From: Stenotrophomonas sp.
GTDB taxonomy: Bacteria > Pseudomonadota > Gammaproteobacteria > Xanthomonadales > Xanthomonadaceae
Assembly: GCA_003525885.1 (NCBI GenBank)
Contig: DQIG01000057.1
Location: 1 to 12,351 of the forward strand
Length of the DNA: 12,351 nucleotides
Direction: 5' to 3'
Position 1 is the first letter of the stretch. Every line of letters starts with the position of its first letter. A program made the position numbers and the translations under genes. The notes beneath the pieces were generated by a model. The model did no database searches and had not been told where the DNA came from. It saw only the letters and a list, made by a program, of their open reading frames with translations. This document shows, one piece after another, positions 5,922 to 12,351 of the stretch.

Positions 5922-8192
5922 TCAGAACTTCGCGGTGAACTCCACGCCCCAGGTGCGCGGCTCGTTGAGGAAGCCGGTCAGGTTGTTGAAGTCGATCGCG
6001 CCGACCACGCGGGTCTGGTTGGTCAGGTTGCGGCCGAACACGGCCACGTCGTACTGGCCGTAGTCCCAGTTGTAGCCCAGGCGCAGGCCGCCTTCCAGCG
6101 AGCTACGGCCGCGGAATTCCGGCGACTCGTAGATGAAGAAGTTCACCGCGCTGCGGTAGGCCCAGTCGGTGTAGGCGTACAGCTCGCTGCCATCGCTGAG
6201 CGGGAAGCCCACGCGCAGGGTCGCGTTGTGGATCCACTTCGGCGCCTGCGGCAACGGATTGCCGTTCACCAGCGCATAGGTCTGGCCGTTGATCACCGTG
6301 GTCGGGTCGGTGATGGTGCAACCGCCGCCACAGATCGCCACCGCCAGGTTCTTGTCCTTGATCTCGGTGTCGTTGTAGCTGCTGCCAAAGGTCAGCAGGA
6401 CGTTGTCGGCCAGGTAGGCCTCCAGGTCCAGCTCGACGCCCTGGCCGATGGTCTTGTCAGCATTGAGCAGGGTGGCGGTGTTGTTGGTGCCGCCCACCGC
6501 GATCAGCTGCTGGCCATCGACGTTGTAGCGGAACACGCTCAGGCCCAGGCGCGCGCGGCGCTCGAACAGGTCGGCCTTGATGCCGGCTTCGTACGAGATG
6601 ACCTTCTCCGAATCGGCCTGCGACAGGCCCGGCGCGAAGGCCAGGCGGCCCTGGATCGACGGCGCGCGGAAGCCCTTGGCCACGCGGGCGTATGCGTTGA
6701 TGTCGTCGGTCAGCTTGTAGACGCCGCTCAGATCCCAGCTGACGTCGTTGACGTCGGTGTTGGCCAGGTACGGGCCACTGACCGGGGTGCCGAACGGAAC
6801 GGCCTGCAGCACGCTGGCGCTGAAGTCCTTCTTGTCCTGGGTGTAGCGCACGCCGGCACGCAGCTTGAAGCGGTCGGTGACGTCGAAGTCACCCGAGGCG
6901 AACACTGCCCAGGCCTTGTTGCGCTGGTTCTGCACCACGTGGCCGGTCTGCGGGTTGCCCGGGGCCAGCGAGTCGTAGTTGAAGTTGTTGATGGTCACGT
7001 CTTCATCGAAGTAGAAGACGCCGGCCTGCCAGTCGAAGCGGCCCCACTCGTTGGACTCGATGCGGAATTCCTGCGTCCACTGGCGGTGATGCGGCAGGCC
7101 ATCAGCCGACTCCGACGAGAACGGAATCAGGCCCGGGCCGTAGTTGCCGGCGCCAAGGAACGCCGCGCCGTAGCCACCATCGATGTCACCGCGGTTGAGC
7201 GATTCGGCGGTTTCATAGCCGGTGATCGAGTGCAGCGTCACCGAGCCGAGGTTCCACTGCAGGCGCGCGCTGCCGCCCCAGGTCTTCAGGTCGGAGAAGT
7301 TGACGCCATCGTTGGCCACCTTGTCGCGATCGAAGTTCTCGACCAGCGAGTTGCCACCTTTCTCGATGATGTTGGCGCGGAACAGGCGTGCGGTGCCGTT
7401 GAGCTTGCGCTTGTGCAGGTTGAACAGCGCTTCGAAGTCGTCGCCTTCGTACAGGAACTGCACGCGGCCTGCGGCTTCGTCATAGCCTTCGAAGCCACTG
7501 TTGGGAGCGCCGACACGGGTGTTGTCGACCCAGTCGTCACGGCGCTGGTAGATCGCCGAGACGCGTGCCGACCAGCGGTCGGTCAGCGGGCCGCCGTAGG
7601 CGCCCTGCACGTTCCAGCTGTTGTAGCTGCCGTAGCCGACGCGGATGTAGCCGTCGGCATCCTGCGATGGGCGGGCCGAATCGAACTTGACCACACCGGC
7701 CGGCGTGTTGCGGCCGAACAGGGTGCCCTGCGGGCCACGCAGCACTTCCACGTTGGCGAGGTCGAACAGCGGGAAGCCCTTCAACAGCGGGCTTTCCTGC
7801 ACCACGTCGTCGTACACCAGCGACACCGGCTGCGATGCGTTGAGATCGAAGTCGGTGTTGCCCAGGCCGCGGATGTAGAAGCGCGGGAAGGCACGGCCGT
7901 AGGACGACTCGATGTTGAGGCTGGGCACGCGCGCGGCCAGGAAGCGGATGTCATCGCCGGCCGAACCGAGCACGTCCAGCTTCTCGCCCTGGATCGCGCT
8001 CAGTGCGACCGGTACGTCCTTGGCGTTCTCGACGCGGCGCTGCGCGGTCACCTGCAGGGCGTCGAGGGCAACCGGATCCTTGGCAGCGGGGGTTTCCTGG
8101 GCGGCTGCTACCAGCGGCAGCAGGGCGGAAAGAGCGGCAACGAGGGGGCGCGCGACCGGAAATCGGCCACGGGAAGTGCGGGTCGGGGACAT
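5922..8192 (-). CDS. TonB-dependent outer membrane receptor
   Basis: Outer-membrane beta-barrel of 756 residues that imports an unidentified ligand using TonB energy. Residues 1-31 are a signal peptide (PLVAALSALLPLVAAA). A TonB-box-like stretch, DALQVTAQRR, lies at 44-53. The plug domain follows at about 57-170, with FYIRGLG (105-111) and VEVLRGPQGTLFGRNTPAGV (148-167). The rest is the barrel, with repeated amphipathic strands such as LRAGVRYTQDKKDF and the last strand ending in F, as usual for BAM substrates. A CGGGC cysteine pair near residue 620 is probably in a loop. There is no N-terminal signalling domain and no adjacent sigma/anti-sigma pair, so it is not a FecA-type transducer. I chose the ATG at 8192 because it begins the signal peptide, although no good ribosome binding site precedes it. 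The in-frame TTG at 8249 is less likely. Substrate (siderophore, sugar, vitamin) cannot be read from the context. Confidence 0.93.
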   Translation of the reverse strand: MSPTRTSRGRFPVARPLVAALSALLPLVAAAQETPAAKDPVALDALQVTAQRRVENAKDVPVALSAIQGEKLDVLGSAGDDIRFLAARVPSLNIESSYGRAFPRFYIRGLGNTDFDLNASQPVSLVYDDVVQESPLLKGFPLFDLANVEVLRGPQGTLFGRNTPAGVVKFDSARPSQDADGYIRVGYGSYNSWNVQGAYGGPLTDRWSARVSAIYQRRDDWVDNTRVGAPNSGFEGYDEAAGRVQFLYEGDDFEALFNLHKRKLNGTARLFRANIIEKGGNSLVENFDRDKVANDGVNFSDLKTWGGSARLQWNLGSVTLHSITGYETAESLNRGDIDGGYGAAFLGAGNYGPGLIPFSSESADGLPHHRQWTQEFRIESNEWGRFDWQAGVFYFDEDVTINNFNYDSLAPGNPQTGHVVQNQRNKAWAVFASGDFDVTDRFKLRAGVRYTQDKKDFSASVLQAVPFGTPVSGPYLANTDVNDVSWDLSGVYKLTDDINAYARVAKGFRAPSIQGRLAFAPGLSQADSEKVISYEAGIKADLFERRARLGLSVFRYNVDGQQLIAVGGTNNTATLLNADKTIGQGVELDLEAYLADNVLLTFGSSYNDTEIKDKNLAVAICGGGCTITDPTTVINGQTYALVNGNPLPQAPKWIHNATLRVGFPLSDGSELYAYTDWAYRSAVNFFIYESPEFRGRSSLEGGLRLGYNWDYGQYDVAVFGRNLTNQTRVVGAIDFNNLTGFLNEPRTWGVEFTAKF

Positions 8193-8351
8193 GGCGGTAG
8201 GCTGTGTTTGGAGGGGTGGTAAAACGGCGCTACCAGATAATTGTTGCAATACAGCACCTGCCCCGCAAATGCCGGCCGTTCATGGCCCCGTCGCCCCGCC
8301 CCCGGCCGGCTCGCTAGACTCGGGGTTTTCCAGCGCCGCGGAGCCGCCGCA
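8193..8351. promoter_or_regulatory. Divergent promoter region, TonB receptor / AIM24 protein
   Basis: 159 bases between divergent starts. A plus-strand -10-like TAGACT is at 8315-8320, about 30 bases before the AIM24 start, and GGAG at 8340-8343 is its ribosome binding site. The AT-richest part is near 8234-8250 and probably holds the TonB receptor promoter. I see no Fur box or other clear operator. Confidence 0.35.
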
Positions 8352-9365
8352 ATGACCCAGTGGTACTTCCATGCCTCCGCCCAGGCCGACCGCATCGGAC
8401 CACTCGATGACGACGCCGCGCGCCGCTATGCGCAGGCCAACCCGCGTGCGCTGGCCTGGTGCCAGGGCATGGCGGGCTGGACGCCGACCGCAGAGGTGGC
8501 CGCGCTGCATGCGTCGGGTGCGGGCCTGCCGACACCGCCTCCGGTACCGTCCAACACCGCAGGCAATCGTGCCGACGACATCGCGTTCCGCATCGTCGGC
8601 CATGAGATGCAGTTCGTGGAAATCGAGCTCGACCCCGGTGAAAGTGCGGTGGCCGAAGCAGGCGCGTTGATGTTCAAGGACGCCACGGTGCAGATGGATA
8701 CCGTGTTCGGCAGTGGCGCCGCCAGCAGCGGCGGCCTGATGGACAAAGTGATGGCTGCCGGGCGCCGGGTGCTGACCGGCGAGAGCCTGTTCGCCACCGT
8801 CTACACCCAGACCGGCCACGGCAAGGGCAAGGTCGCCTTCGCCGCGCCCTACCCCGGCACGGTGCTGGCGATGCGCCTGGACCAGCATGGCGGCCGCCTG
8901 ATCTGCCAGAAGGACAGCTTCCTGGCCGGCGCCCGCGGCGTGCAGATCGGCGTGCAGTTCCAGCGCAAGATCATGACCGGCCTGTTCGGCGGCGAGGGCT
9001 TCATCATGCAGAAGCTGGAAGGCGACGGCTGGGTGTTCATCCACGCCGGTGGCTGCGTGATCGAGCGTGAACTGGCCGCCGGCGAACGCCTGGACGTGGA
9101 TACCGGCTGCGTGGTCGCCTACCACTCCAGCGTGGACATGGACGTGCGCCGGGTGGCCGGCATCAAGAGCATGCTGTTCGGCGGCGAAGGCGTGTTCCTG
9201 GCCACGCTGACCGGCCCGGGCAAGGTCTGGTTGCAGTCGCTGCCGTTCTCGCGCCTGGCCGGCCGCATGTGGATGGCCGCGCCGCAGGGCGGCGGCCAGA
9301 GCCGCGGCGAAGGCTCGGTGCTGGGCGGCCTGGGCCGGATGCTGGACGGCGACAACCGGTTCTGA
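8352..9365 (+). CDS. GYF_2 domain plus AIM24-family protein (TIGR00266-like)
   Basis: Cytoplasmic protein of 337 residues with two parts. Residues 3-50 (QWYFHASAQADRIGPL, then WCQGMAGWTP) look like a GYF_2/DUF4339 domain, a small module often found beside other domains and thought to mediate contacts. A proline-rich linker spans 59-70. Residues about 75-315 match the AIM24/TIGR00266 family, a beta-rich fold with repeated glycine turns such as LFGGEGF (211-217), HAGGCVIERELAAGE (231-245) and LFGGEGVFLATLTGPG (275-290). AIM24 is named for a yeast mitochondrial protein; the bacterial function is not established. No signal peptide or membrane helix is visible. I chose the ATG at 8352: GGAG lies 8 bases upstream and TAGACT serves as a possible -10. 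Single gene, divergent from the TonB receptor and followed by the SMAG-pair terminator. Confidence 0.88.
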   Translation: MTQWYFHASAQADRIGPLDDDAARRYAQANPRALAWCQGMAGWTPTAEVAALHASGAGLPTPPPVPSNTAGNRADDIAFRIVGHEMQFVEIELDPGESAVAEAGALMFKDATVQMDTVFGSGAASSGGLMDKVMAAGRRVLTGESLFATVYTQTGHGKGKVAFAAPYPGTVLAMRLDQHGGRLICQKDSFLAGARGVQIGVQFQRKIMTGLFGGEGFIMQKLEGDGWVFIHAGGCVIERELAAGERLDVDTGCVVAYHSSVDMDVRRVAGIKSMLFGGEGVFLATLTGPGKVWLQSLPFSRLAGRMWMAAPQGGGQSRGEGSVLGGLGRMLDGDNRF

Positions 9366-9376
9366 CCCACCCGTTT

Positions 9377-9401
9377 GGTAGGTGCCGACCTTGGTCGGCA
9401 C
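9377..9401 (+). repeat. SMAG palindromic repeat, copy 3
   Basis: GTAG (9378-9381) followed by a perfect 9-bp stem, GTGCCGACC/GGTCGGCAC, with loop TT. It pairs as an inverted copy with the element at 9414-9438, with GTAG heads pointing outward. Confidence 0.85.
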
Positions 9402-9413
9402 TGGAATCTGCGT

Positions 9414-9438
9414 GTGCCGACCAAGGTCGGCACCTACC
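9414..9438 (-). repeat. SMAG palindromic repeat, copy 4
   Basis: Exact reverse complement of the 25 bases at 9377-9401, ending in CTAC. The identity of both copies suggests they arose or are maintained as one dimeric unit. Confidence 0.85.
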
Positions 9439-9544
9439 GGGGTCCTTTTTTGCTGAATAGGGAACTCCCCCACCCTGCCCGGCCCGCCACCGCTTCGGTA
9501 TGCTGGCGCCCTTTCCTGAATCCGGCGCCGCGAGCGCACTGCCG

Positions 9545-10537
9545 ATGAGCCTGTTCCGCCCCCGCATGCTGCTGTCCGTCGCCCTGATCGGCCTGCTGGC
9601 CGGCTGCGGTGGCGATCCGGTCCGTCCCACGCCGCCGCCGGCACCGACCGTGGTACCGCAGGCCAAGCCGATCAGGATCGGCATCGCCCTCGGCGGCGGC
9701 GCGGCCAAGGGCTTCGCCCACATCGGCGTGATCAAGATGCTGGAAGCCAACGGCTTTGAGCCCGCCGTGGTCTCCGGCACCAGCGCCGGCAGCGTGGTCG
9801 GCGCGCTGTATGCCAGCGGCATGGACGCATTCCAGATGCAGAGCAAGGCGGTCGCGCTGGACGAAGCCAGCATCCGCGACGTGCGCCTGTTCTCCGGTGG
9901 CCTGGTGCAGGGCCAGAAGCTGCAGGACTACGTCAACGAGCAGGTCGCCAACCGCCCCGCCGAGCGCCTGAAAAAGCCGTTCGCCGCCGTTGCTACCCAG
10001 CTCGAAACCGGCGAGCGCTCGATCTTCGTGCGCGGCAACGTTGGCCAGGCCGTGCGCGCATCGAGCAGCATCCCCGGCGTGTTCGAACCGGTGAAGATCG
10101 GTGGCCGCAACTACATCGACGGTGGCGTGGTCAGTCCGGTGCCGGTGGACGCCGCGCGCCAGCTCGGCGCCGACTTCGTGATCGCCGTGGACATCTCCAG
10201 CAAGGCCAGCGGCAAGGCGCCGACGGACATGCTGGGCATCGTCAACCAGTCCATCTCGATCATGGGCCAGCGCCTGGGCGAGCAGGAACTGGCGCGCGCC
10301 GACATCGTCATCCGCCCGAAGGTACTGGATATCGGTGCTGCCGACTTCAGCCAACGTGGCACCGCGATCCTGGAAGGCGAAAAGGCCGCGATGGCAGCCA
10401 TGCCGCAGATCCGCGCGAAGATCCAGCAGCTGCAGCGTGCACGCGCCGCCGCAGCGGCACCGGCTCCGGTGGCCGCGCCGAAGTGCGAGGAAGCCTCGCG
10501 CCTGGGCAAGCTGATGGGCCGCAAGGACAAGTGCTGA
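9545..10537 (+). CDS. Patatin-like phospholipase, lipoprotein
   Basis: Serine acyl hydrolase of 330 residues, probably anchored in the envelope and acting on phospholipids or lysophospholipids. Residues 1-21 are a lipoprotein signal with lipobox L-L-A-G-C21. The patatin features are complete: oxyanion glycine-rich loop ALGGGAAKG (48-56), nucleophile motif G78-T-S80-A-G82 and catalytic D192 in DGG. The Ser-Asp dyad is therefore intact. The size and motif spacing match the compact bacterial RssA/YchK-type patatins and not the large secreted ExoU type. The C-terminus is Ala/Pro rich (301-312) and ends in a basic stretch with C314 and C330. I chose the ATG at 9545 because it gives the normal lipobox distance. 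Its ribosome binding site is weak (GCGAG). A possible -10, TATGCT, is at 9499-9504. Single-gene unit. Fold and dyad are sure, substrate unknown. Confidence 0.92.
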   Translation: MSLFRPRMLLSVALIGLLAGCGGDPVRPTPPPAPTVVPQAKPIRIGIALGGGAAKGFAHIGVIKMLEANGFEPAVVSGTSAGSVVGALYASGMDAFQMQSKAVALDEASIRDVRLFSGGLVQGQKLQDYVNEQVANRPAERLKKPFAAVATQLETGERSIFVRGNVGQAVRASSSIPGVFEPVKIGGRNYIDGGVVSPVPVDAARQLGADFVIAVDISSKASGKAPTDMLGIVNQSISIMGQRLGEQELARADIVIRPKVLDIGAADFSQRGTAILEGEKAAMAAMPQIRAKIQQLQRARAAAAAPAPVAAPKCEEASRLGKLMGRKDKC

Positions 10538-10550
10538 TCCCTTGATGTGT

Positions 10551-10574
10551 GGCCACCGGGCACGCCCGGTGGTC
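10551..10574. terminator. Hairpin between convergent patatin and Lrp genes
   Basis: A 10-bp stem (10551-10560 with 10565-10574, one G-U pair) with loop CACG. It fills most of the 39-base gap between the two stop codons. No T-run follows on either strand, so it is probably a weak two-way terminator. Confidence 0.5.
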
Positions 10575-10576
10575 GC

Positions 10577-11062
10577 TCAGGGCTCCAGCTGTGACAGCGG
10601 CAATGCCTGGAAGCCCTTCACCGTGCGCAGCACGAAGCTGGAATTGGCATCGGCCACGCCACCGGCGTTGAGCAGCCGGTCCAGCAGGAAGTGCGAGAAG
10701 TGCTCCAGGTCGCGCACGTAGACGTGCAGCAGGTAGTCCATGTCGCCGGTCAGTGCGTGGCAGGCCACCACTTCATCCCAGCCCTGCACGCTGTCCACGA
10801 AGTGGCCGATGGCGGCCTGGTCGTGCTTTTCCAGCTGCACGCGCACGAAGGCCTGCAGGCCCAGCCGCAGCTGACGCGGTTCCAGCCGCGCGCCATAGCC
10901 GACGATCACGCCCTCGCTTTCCAGCCGCTGCAGGCGGCGCAGGCAGGCCGAGGGTGAGAGGTTCACCCGCGTCGCCAGCTCGGCGTTGGTGGCGCGCCCA
11001 TCCCGCTGGATTTCAGCCAGCAGGCGTATATCCGTGCGATCGAACTGGACTTCTCCGGCCAT
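10577..11062 (-). CDS. Lrp/AsnC-family transcriptional regulator
   Basis: DNA-binding regulator of 161 residues, typical for the family. Residues about 8-60 form the winged helix-turn-helix (FDRTDIRLLAEIQRDGRATN, then ELATRVNLSPSACLRRLQRLE). Residues 68-150 form the ligand-binding RAM domain, with the usual G106-D-x-D109 (LTGDMDYLLHVYV). Such proteins form octamers or dimers and often sense an amino acid. It is divergent from phhA across a 125-base region full of inverted repeats, so control of phhA, with phenylalanine or tyrosine as effector, is a fair inference but not shown. The ATG at 11062 is the natural start for a full-length N-terminal domain. Its upstream sequence has only a weak ribosome binding site (GGGG), and an inverted repeat covers it, which could give self-repression. 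Confidence 0.92.
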   Translation of the reverse strand: MAGEVQFDRTDIRLLAEIQRDGRATNAELATRVNLSPSACLRRLQRLESEGVIVGYGARLEPRQLRLGLQAFVRVQLEKHDQAAIGHFVDSVQGWDEVVACHALTGDMDYLLHVYVRDLEHFSHFLLDRLLNAGGVADANSSFVLRTVKGFQALPLSQLEP

Positions 11063-11142
11063 TGTTGCCCCGCAACATGGTGAGTACGCAAGGATATTGC
11101 GCCAACAAGGCCAATCGACGCAACTTTTGCAACCCTGTTGCG
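11063..11142. promoter_or_regulatory. Probable Lrp operator array between lrp-type gene and phhA
   Basis: Repeated GTTGC/GCAAC half-sites. TGTTGC-CCC-GCAACA is perfect at 11063-11077 and touches the regulator start codon. CGCAA-GGATA-TTGCG is at 11087-11101. A nested pair lies at 11119-11142: outer CGCAAC/GTTGCG around a 12-base spacer, inner GCAAC-CCT-GTTGC at 11129-11141. The spacing is roughly two to three helical turns between centres, which would suit a multimeric Lrp-type regulator. Binding is inferred. Confidence 0.55.
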
Positions 11143-11154
11143 CGCGCCCTGCCC

Positions 11155-11181
11155 TAGCATCGTGGGTATCCCGTCAAGGAG
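11155..11181 (+). promoter_or_regulatory. phhA -10 element and ribosome binding site
   Basis: TAGCAT at 11155-11160 is a plausible -10, placed about 27 bases before the phhA ATG. No -35 lies at the usual 16-18 base distance, which would fit an activator-dependent promoter using the repeats just upstream. AAGGAG at 11176-11181, 6 bases before the ATG, is the strongest ribosome binding site in the window and fixes the phhA start. Confidence 0.5.
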
Positions 11182-11187
11182 TGCCCC

Positions 11188-12081
11188 ATGGACGTCGCCC
11201 AGCCCCGCCGCGTCGAACACCAGCAGACCGACAAGGGCTACGTGCCGGTGTATACCACCGCGCTCGTCGAGCAGCCGTGGGACACCTATAGCGCCGACGA
11301 CCACGCCACCTGGAGCACCCTGTACCAGCGCCAGCGCGAACTGCTGGTCGGCCGCGCCTGCCAGGAATTCCTGGATGCACAGGACGAGATGGGCATGAAC
11401 GCGCACATGATTCCGCGCTTCGACCAGCTCAACGAAGTACTGGGCGCGGCCACCGGCTGGACCCTGGTCGGCGTTGAAGGCCTGCTGCCGGAACTGGATT
11501 TCTTCGACCACCTGGCCAATCGACGCTTCCCGGTGACCTGGTGGATCCGTCGCCCGGACCAGATCGACTACATCGCCGAACCGGACCTGTTCCACGATCT
11601 GTTCGGCCACGTGCCGCTGCTGATGAACCCGGTGTTCGCCGACTACATGGAGGCGTACGGCCGTGGTGGCGTCAAAGCCCACGCGATCGGCCCGGACGCA
11701 CTGCAGAACCTGACCCGCCTGTACTGGTACACGGTGGAGTTCGGCCTGATCGATACGCCCGAGGGCCTGCGCATCTACGGTGCCGGCATCGTGTCGTCGA
11801 AGGGCGAATCGCTGTACTCGCTGGAATCGGCTGCGCCCAACCGCATCGGCTTCGACCTGCAGCGGATCATGCGCACGAAGTACCGCATCGACACCTTCCA
11901 GAAGACCTACTTCGTCATCGACAGCTTCGAACAGCTGATGCAGGCGACGTCGCCGGACTTCACCCCGATCTACGCGGCACTGGCTGACCAGGCGCATCTT
12001 CCGGCCGGGGAGGTGCAGGGCGATGACCGCGTGTTCCAGGCCGGCACTGGCGAAGGCTGGGCTGACGGCGGCGACGTGTAA
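11188..12081 (+). CDS. phhA: Phenylalanine 4-monooxygenase (phenylalanine hydroxylase)
   Basis: Cytoplasmic non-heme iron, pterin-dependent enzyme that turns L-phenylalanine into L-tyrosine, the first step of phenylalanine breakdown. The protein has 297 residues, the size of the monomeric bacterial enzymes that lack the mammalian regulatory domain. The iron ligands are all present: H136 and H141 in FHDLFGHVP and E184 in YWYTVEFGL. The substrate and pterin region VEGLLPEL-FFDHLANRRFP (about 96-115) is also conserved. AAGGAG, 6 bases upstream, fixes the ATG. No pterin-4a-carbinolamine dehydratase (phhB) follows; a terminator comes instead, so cofactor recycling must be encoded elsewhere. It is divergent from an Lrp-type regulator, which is the likely controller. 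Confidence 0.97.
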   Translation: MDVAQPRRVEHQQTDKGYVPVYTTALVEQPWDTYSADDHATWSTLYQRQRELLVGRACQEFLDAQDEMGMNAHMIPRFDQLNEVLGAATGWTLVGVEGLLPELDFFDHLANRRFPVTWWIRRPDQIDYIAEPDLFHDLFGHVPLLMNPVFADYMEAYGRGGVKAHAIGPDALQNLTRLYWYTVEFGLIDTPEGLRIYGAGIVSSKGESLYSLESAAPNRIGFDLQRIMRTKYRIDTFQKTYFVIDSFEQLMQATSPDFTPIYAALADQAHLPAGEVQGDDRVFQAGTGEGWADGGDV

Positions 12082-12108
12082 GCGCGCAACGCACACCGCT
12101 TCGCACTG

Positions 12109-12140
12109 GAACGGCGCACCCTGGTGCGCCGTTCTCGTTT
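12109..12140 (+). terminator. phhA terminator
   Basis: A perfect 12-bp inverted repeat (12109-12120 with 12123-12134) around CT, in practice folding with a slightly larger loop. CTCGTTT follows. It starts 27 bases after the phhA stop and could also act on the convergent LacI-family transcript. Confidence 0.75.
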
Positions 12141-12185
12141 CCGCCGGCCTGCACCGTCGCCACGATGCAGGCGAGGGCAGGGCAC

Positions 12186-12351
12186 TCAGCCGTCCACGGC
12201 CCGGCAGGAACCACGCACCATCAGCTGTGGATGCACGCTGGCGGCGGTCGGTGCATCCGCAACGTCGGTCTGCACCAGCATGGCGGCGGCAGTGCGGCCG
12301 ATGTCGCTCACATGGCGGCGCACCGACGTCAGCGGCGGCCACAGCCGCGAG
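12186..12351 (-). CDS. LacI/GalR-family transcriptional regulator, C-terminal fragment (runs off the window)
   Basis: The last 54 codons of a gene that enters from the right edge; stop TGA at 12188-12186. The visible protein includes PPLTSVRRHVSDIGRTAAAM and VHPQLMVRGSCRA near the end. This matches the usual end of LacI/GalR effector domains: the P-L-T-S/T-V-R segment, then x-x-x-G-R-x-A-A, then a final strand P-x-L-x-V-R-x-S. The DNA-binding domain and the effector-contact residues lie outside the window, so the sugar or other ligand cannot be guessed. It is convergent with phhA and probably unrelated to it. Confidence 0.82.
   Translation of the reverse strand, partial: SRLWPPLTSVRRHVSDIGRTAAAMLVQTDVADAPTAASVHPQLMVRGSCRAVDG

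Larger units (their letters stand above)
9377..9451 (+). terminator. SMAG dimer with T-run, likely terminator of the AIM24 gene
   Basis: The two SMAG copies form a perfect 25-bp stem around a 12-base loop, starting 11 bases after the AIM24 stop. Six T residues (9446-9451) follow the stem within 8 bases. This is the best intrinsic-terminator shape in the window. Each copy could alternatively fold alone as a 9-bp hairpin. Confidence 0.7.

Noticed and set aside
5793..8222. An open frame of 809 codons on the plus strand, antisense to the TonB receptor
   Set aside because: Its product is an A/V/Q/R-rich string with no recognisable domain, and it mirrors the receptor gene, which has clear motifs. 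Long antisense frames are common in GC-rich genes because stop codons are rare there.
8225..8233. GTAGCGCCG on the minus strand, like the start of a SMAG repeat
   Set aside because: The second stem arm is missing; only nine bases agree.
12147..12172. Stem GCCTGCA/TGCAGGC with a 12-base loop near the end of the LacI-family gene
   Set aside because: Short stem, long loop and no T-run; the phhA hairpin next to it is far stronger.
1..12351. Defence island, secretion system, biosynthetic cluster, prophage or CRISPR
   Set aside because: Every sizeable gene falls in a common chromosomal family. No repeats other than SMAG, no integrase or transposase, and no toxin-antitoxin pair could be found.

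Overview
This window is a stretch of ordinary-looking core chromosome from a high-GC gammaproteobacterium of the Xanthomonadaceae. It is most likely Stenotrophomonas, and probably the S. maltophilia group. Three things point there: the high-GC codon use, the protein set (DesA-type desaturase, large TonB receptor, lipoprotein acid phosphatase, PhhA next to an Lrp regulator), and two inverted pairs of GTAG-headed palindromes that match the known SMAG repeats of S. maltophilia. I see no phage, transposase, integrase, CRISPR array, tRNA or rRNA.

Layout. Positions 23-1554 (minus) hold a membrane fatty acid desaturase and, overlapping its stop codon by 4 bases, a small secreted protein with three EF-hands. 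An orphan ABC ATPase of the ModF/YlmA kind (1706-2527, plus) is divergent from them. A strong hairpin separates it from a convergent two-gene unit on the minus strand (4671 down to 2579): a secreted lipase-like alpha/beta hydrolase, then a secreted cysteine-free protein of probable DUF4785 type. Divergent from the lipase is a lipoprotein class A acid phosphatase of the PAP2 superfamily (4934-5773, plus). A SMAG pair and a terminator hairpin follow, then a convergent TonB-dependent receptor (8192 down to 5922, minus). Divergent from that is a GYF_2-AIM24 fusion protein (8352-9365, plus). A second SMAG pair ending in a T-run lies between it and a patatin-like lipoprotein (9545-10537, plus). The last block is an Lrp/AsnC regulator (11062 down to 10577, minus) divergent from phenylalanine 4-monooxygenase phhA (11188-12081, plus). 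The final 166 bases hold the C-terminus of a LacI/GalR-family regulator that runs off the right edge.

How the genes fit together. There is no single pathway. The best supported functional pairs are Lrp with phhA (divergent, with a shared intergenic region full of GCAAC/GTTGC inverted repeats) and the lipase with the DUF4785-like protein (11-base gap, both exported). Four genes act on lipids or phosphoesters in the envelope (desaturase, lipase, acid phosphatase, patatin), but they are separate transcription units and the grouping may be chance. I did not find a convincing new multi-gene system. The points most worth checking are the Lrp-phhA operator array, the lipase/DUF4785 pair, the desaturase/EF-hand coupling and the SMAG pair that doubles as a terminator.
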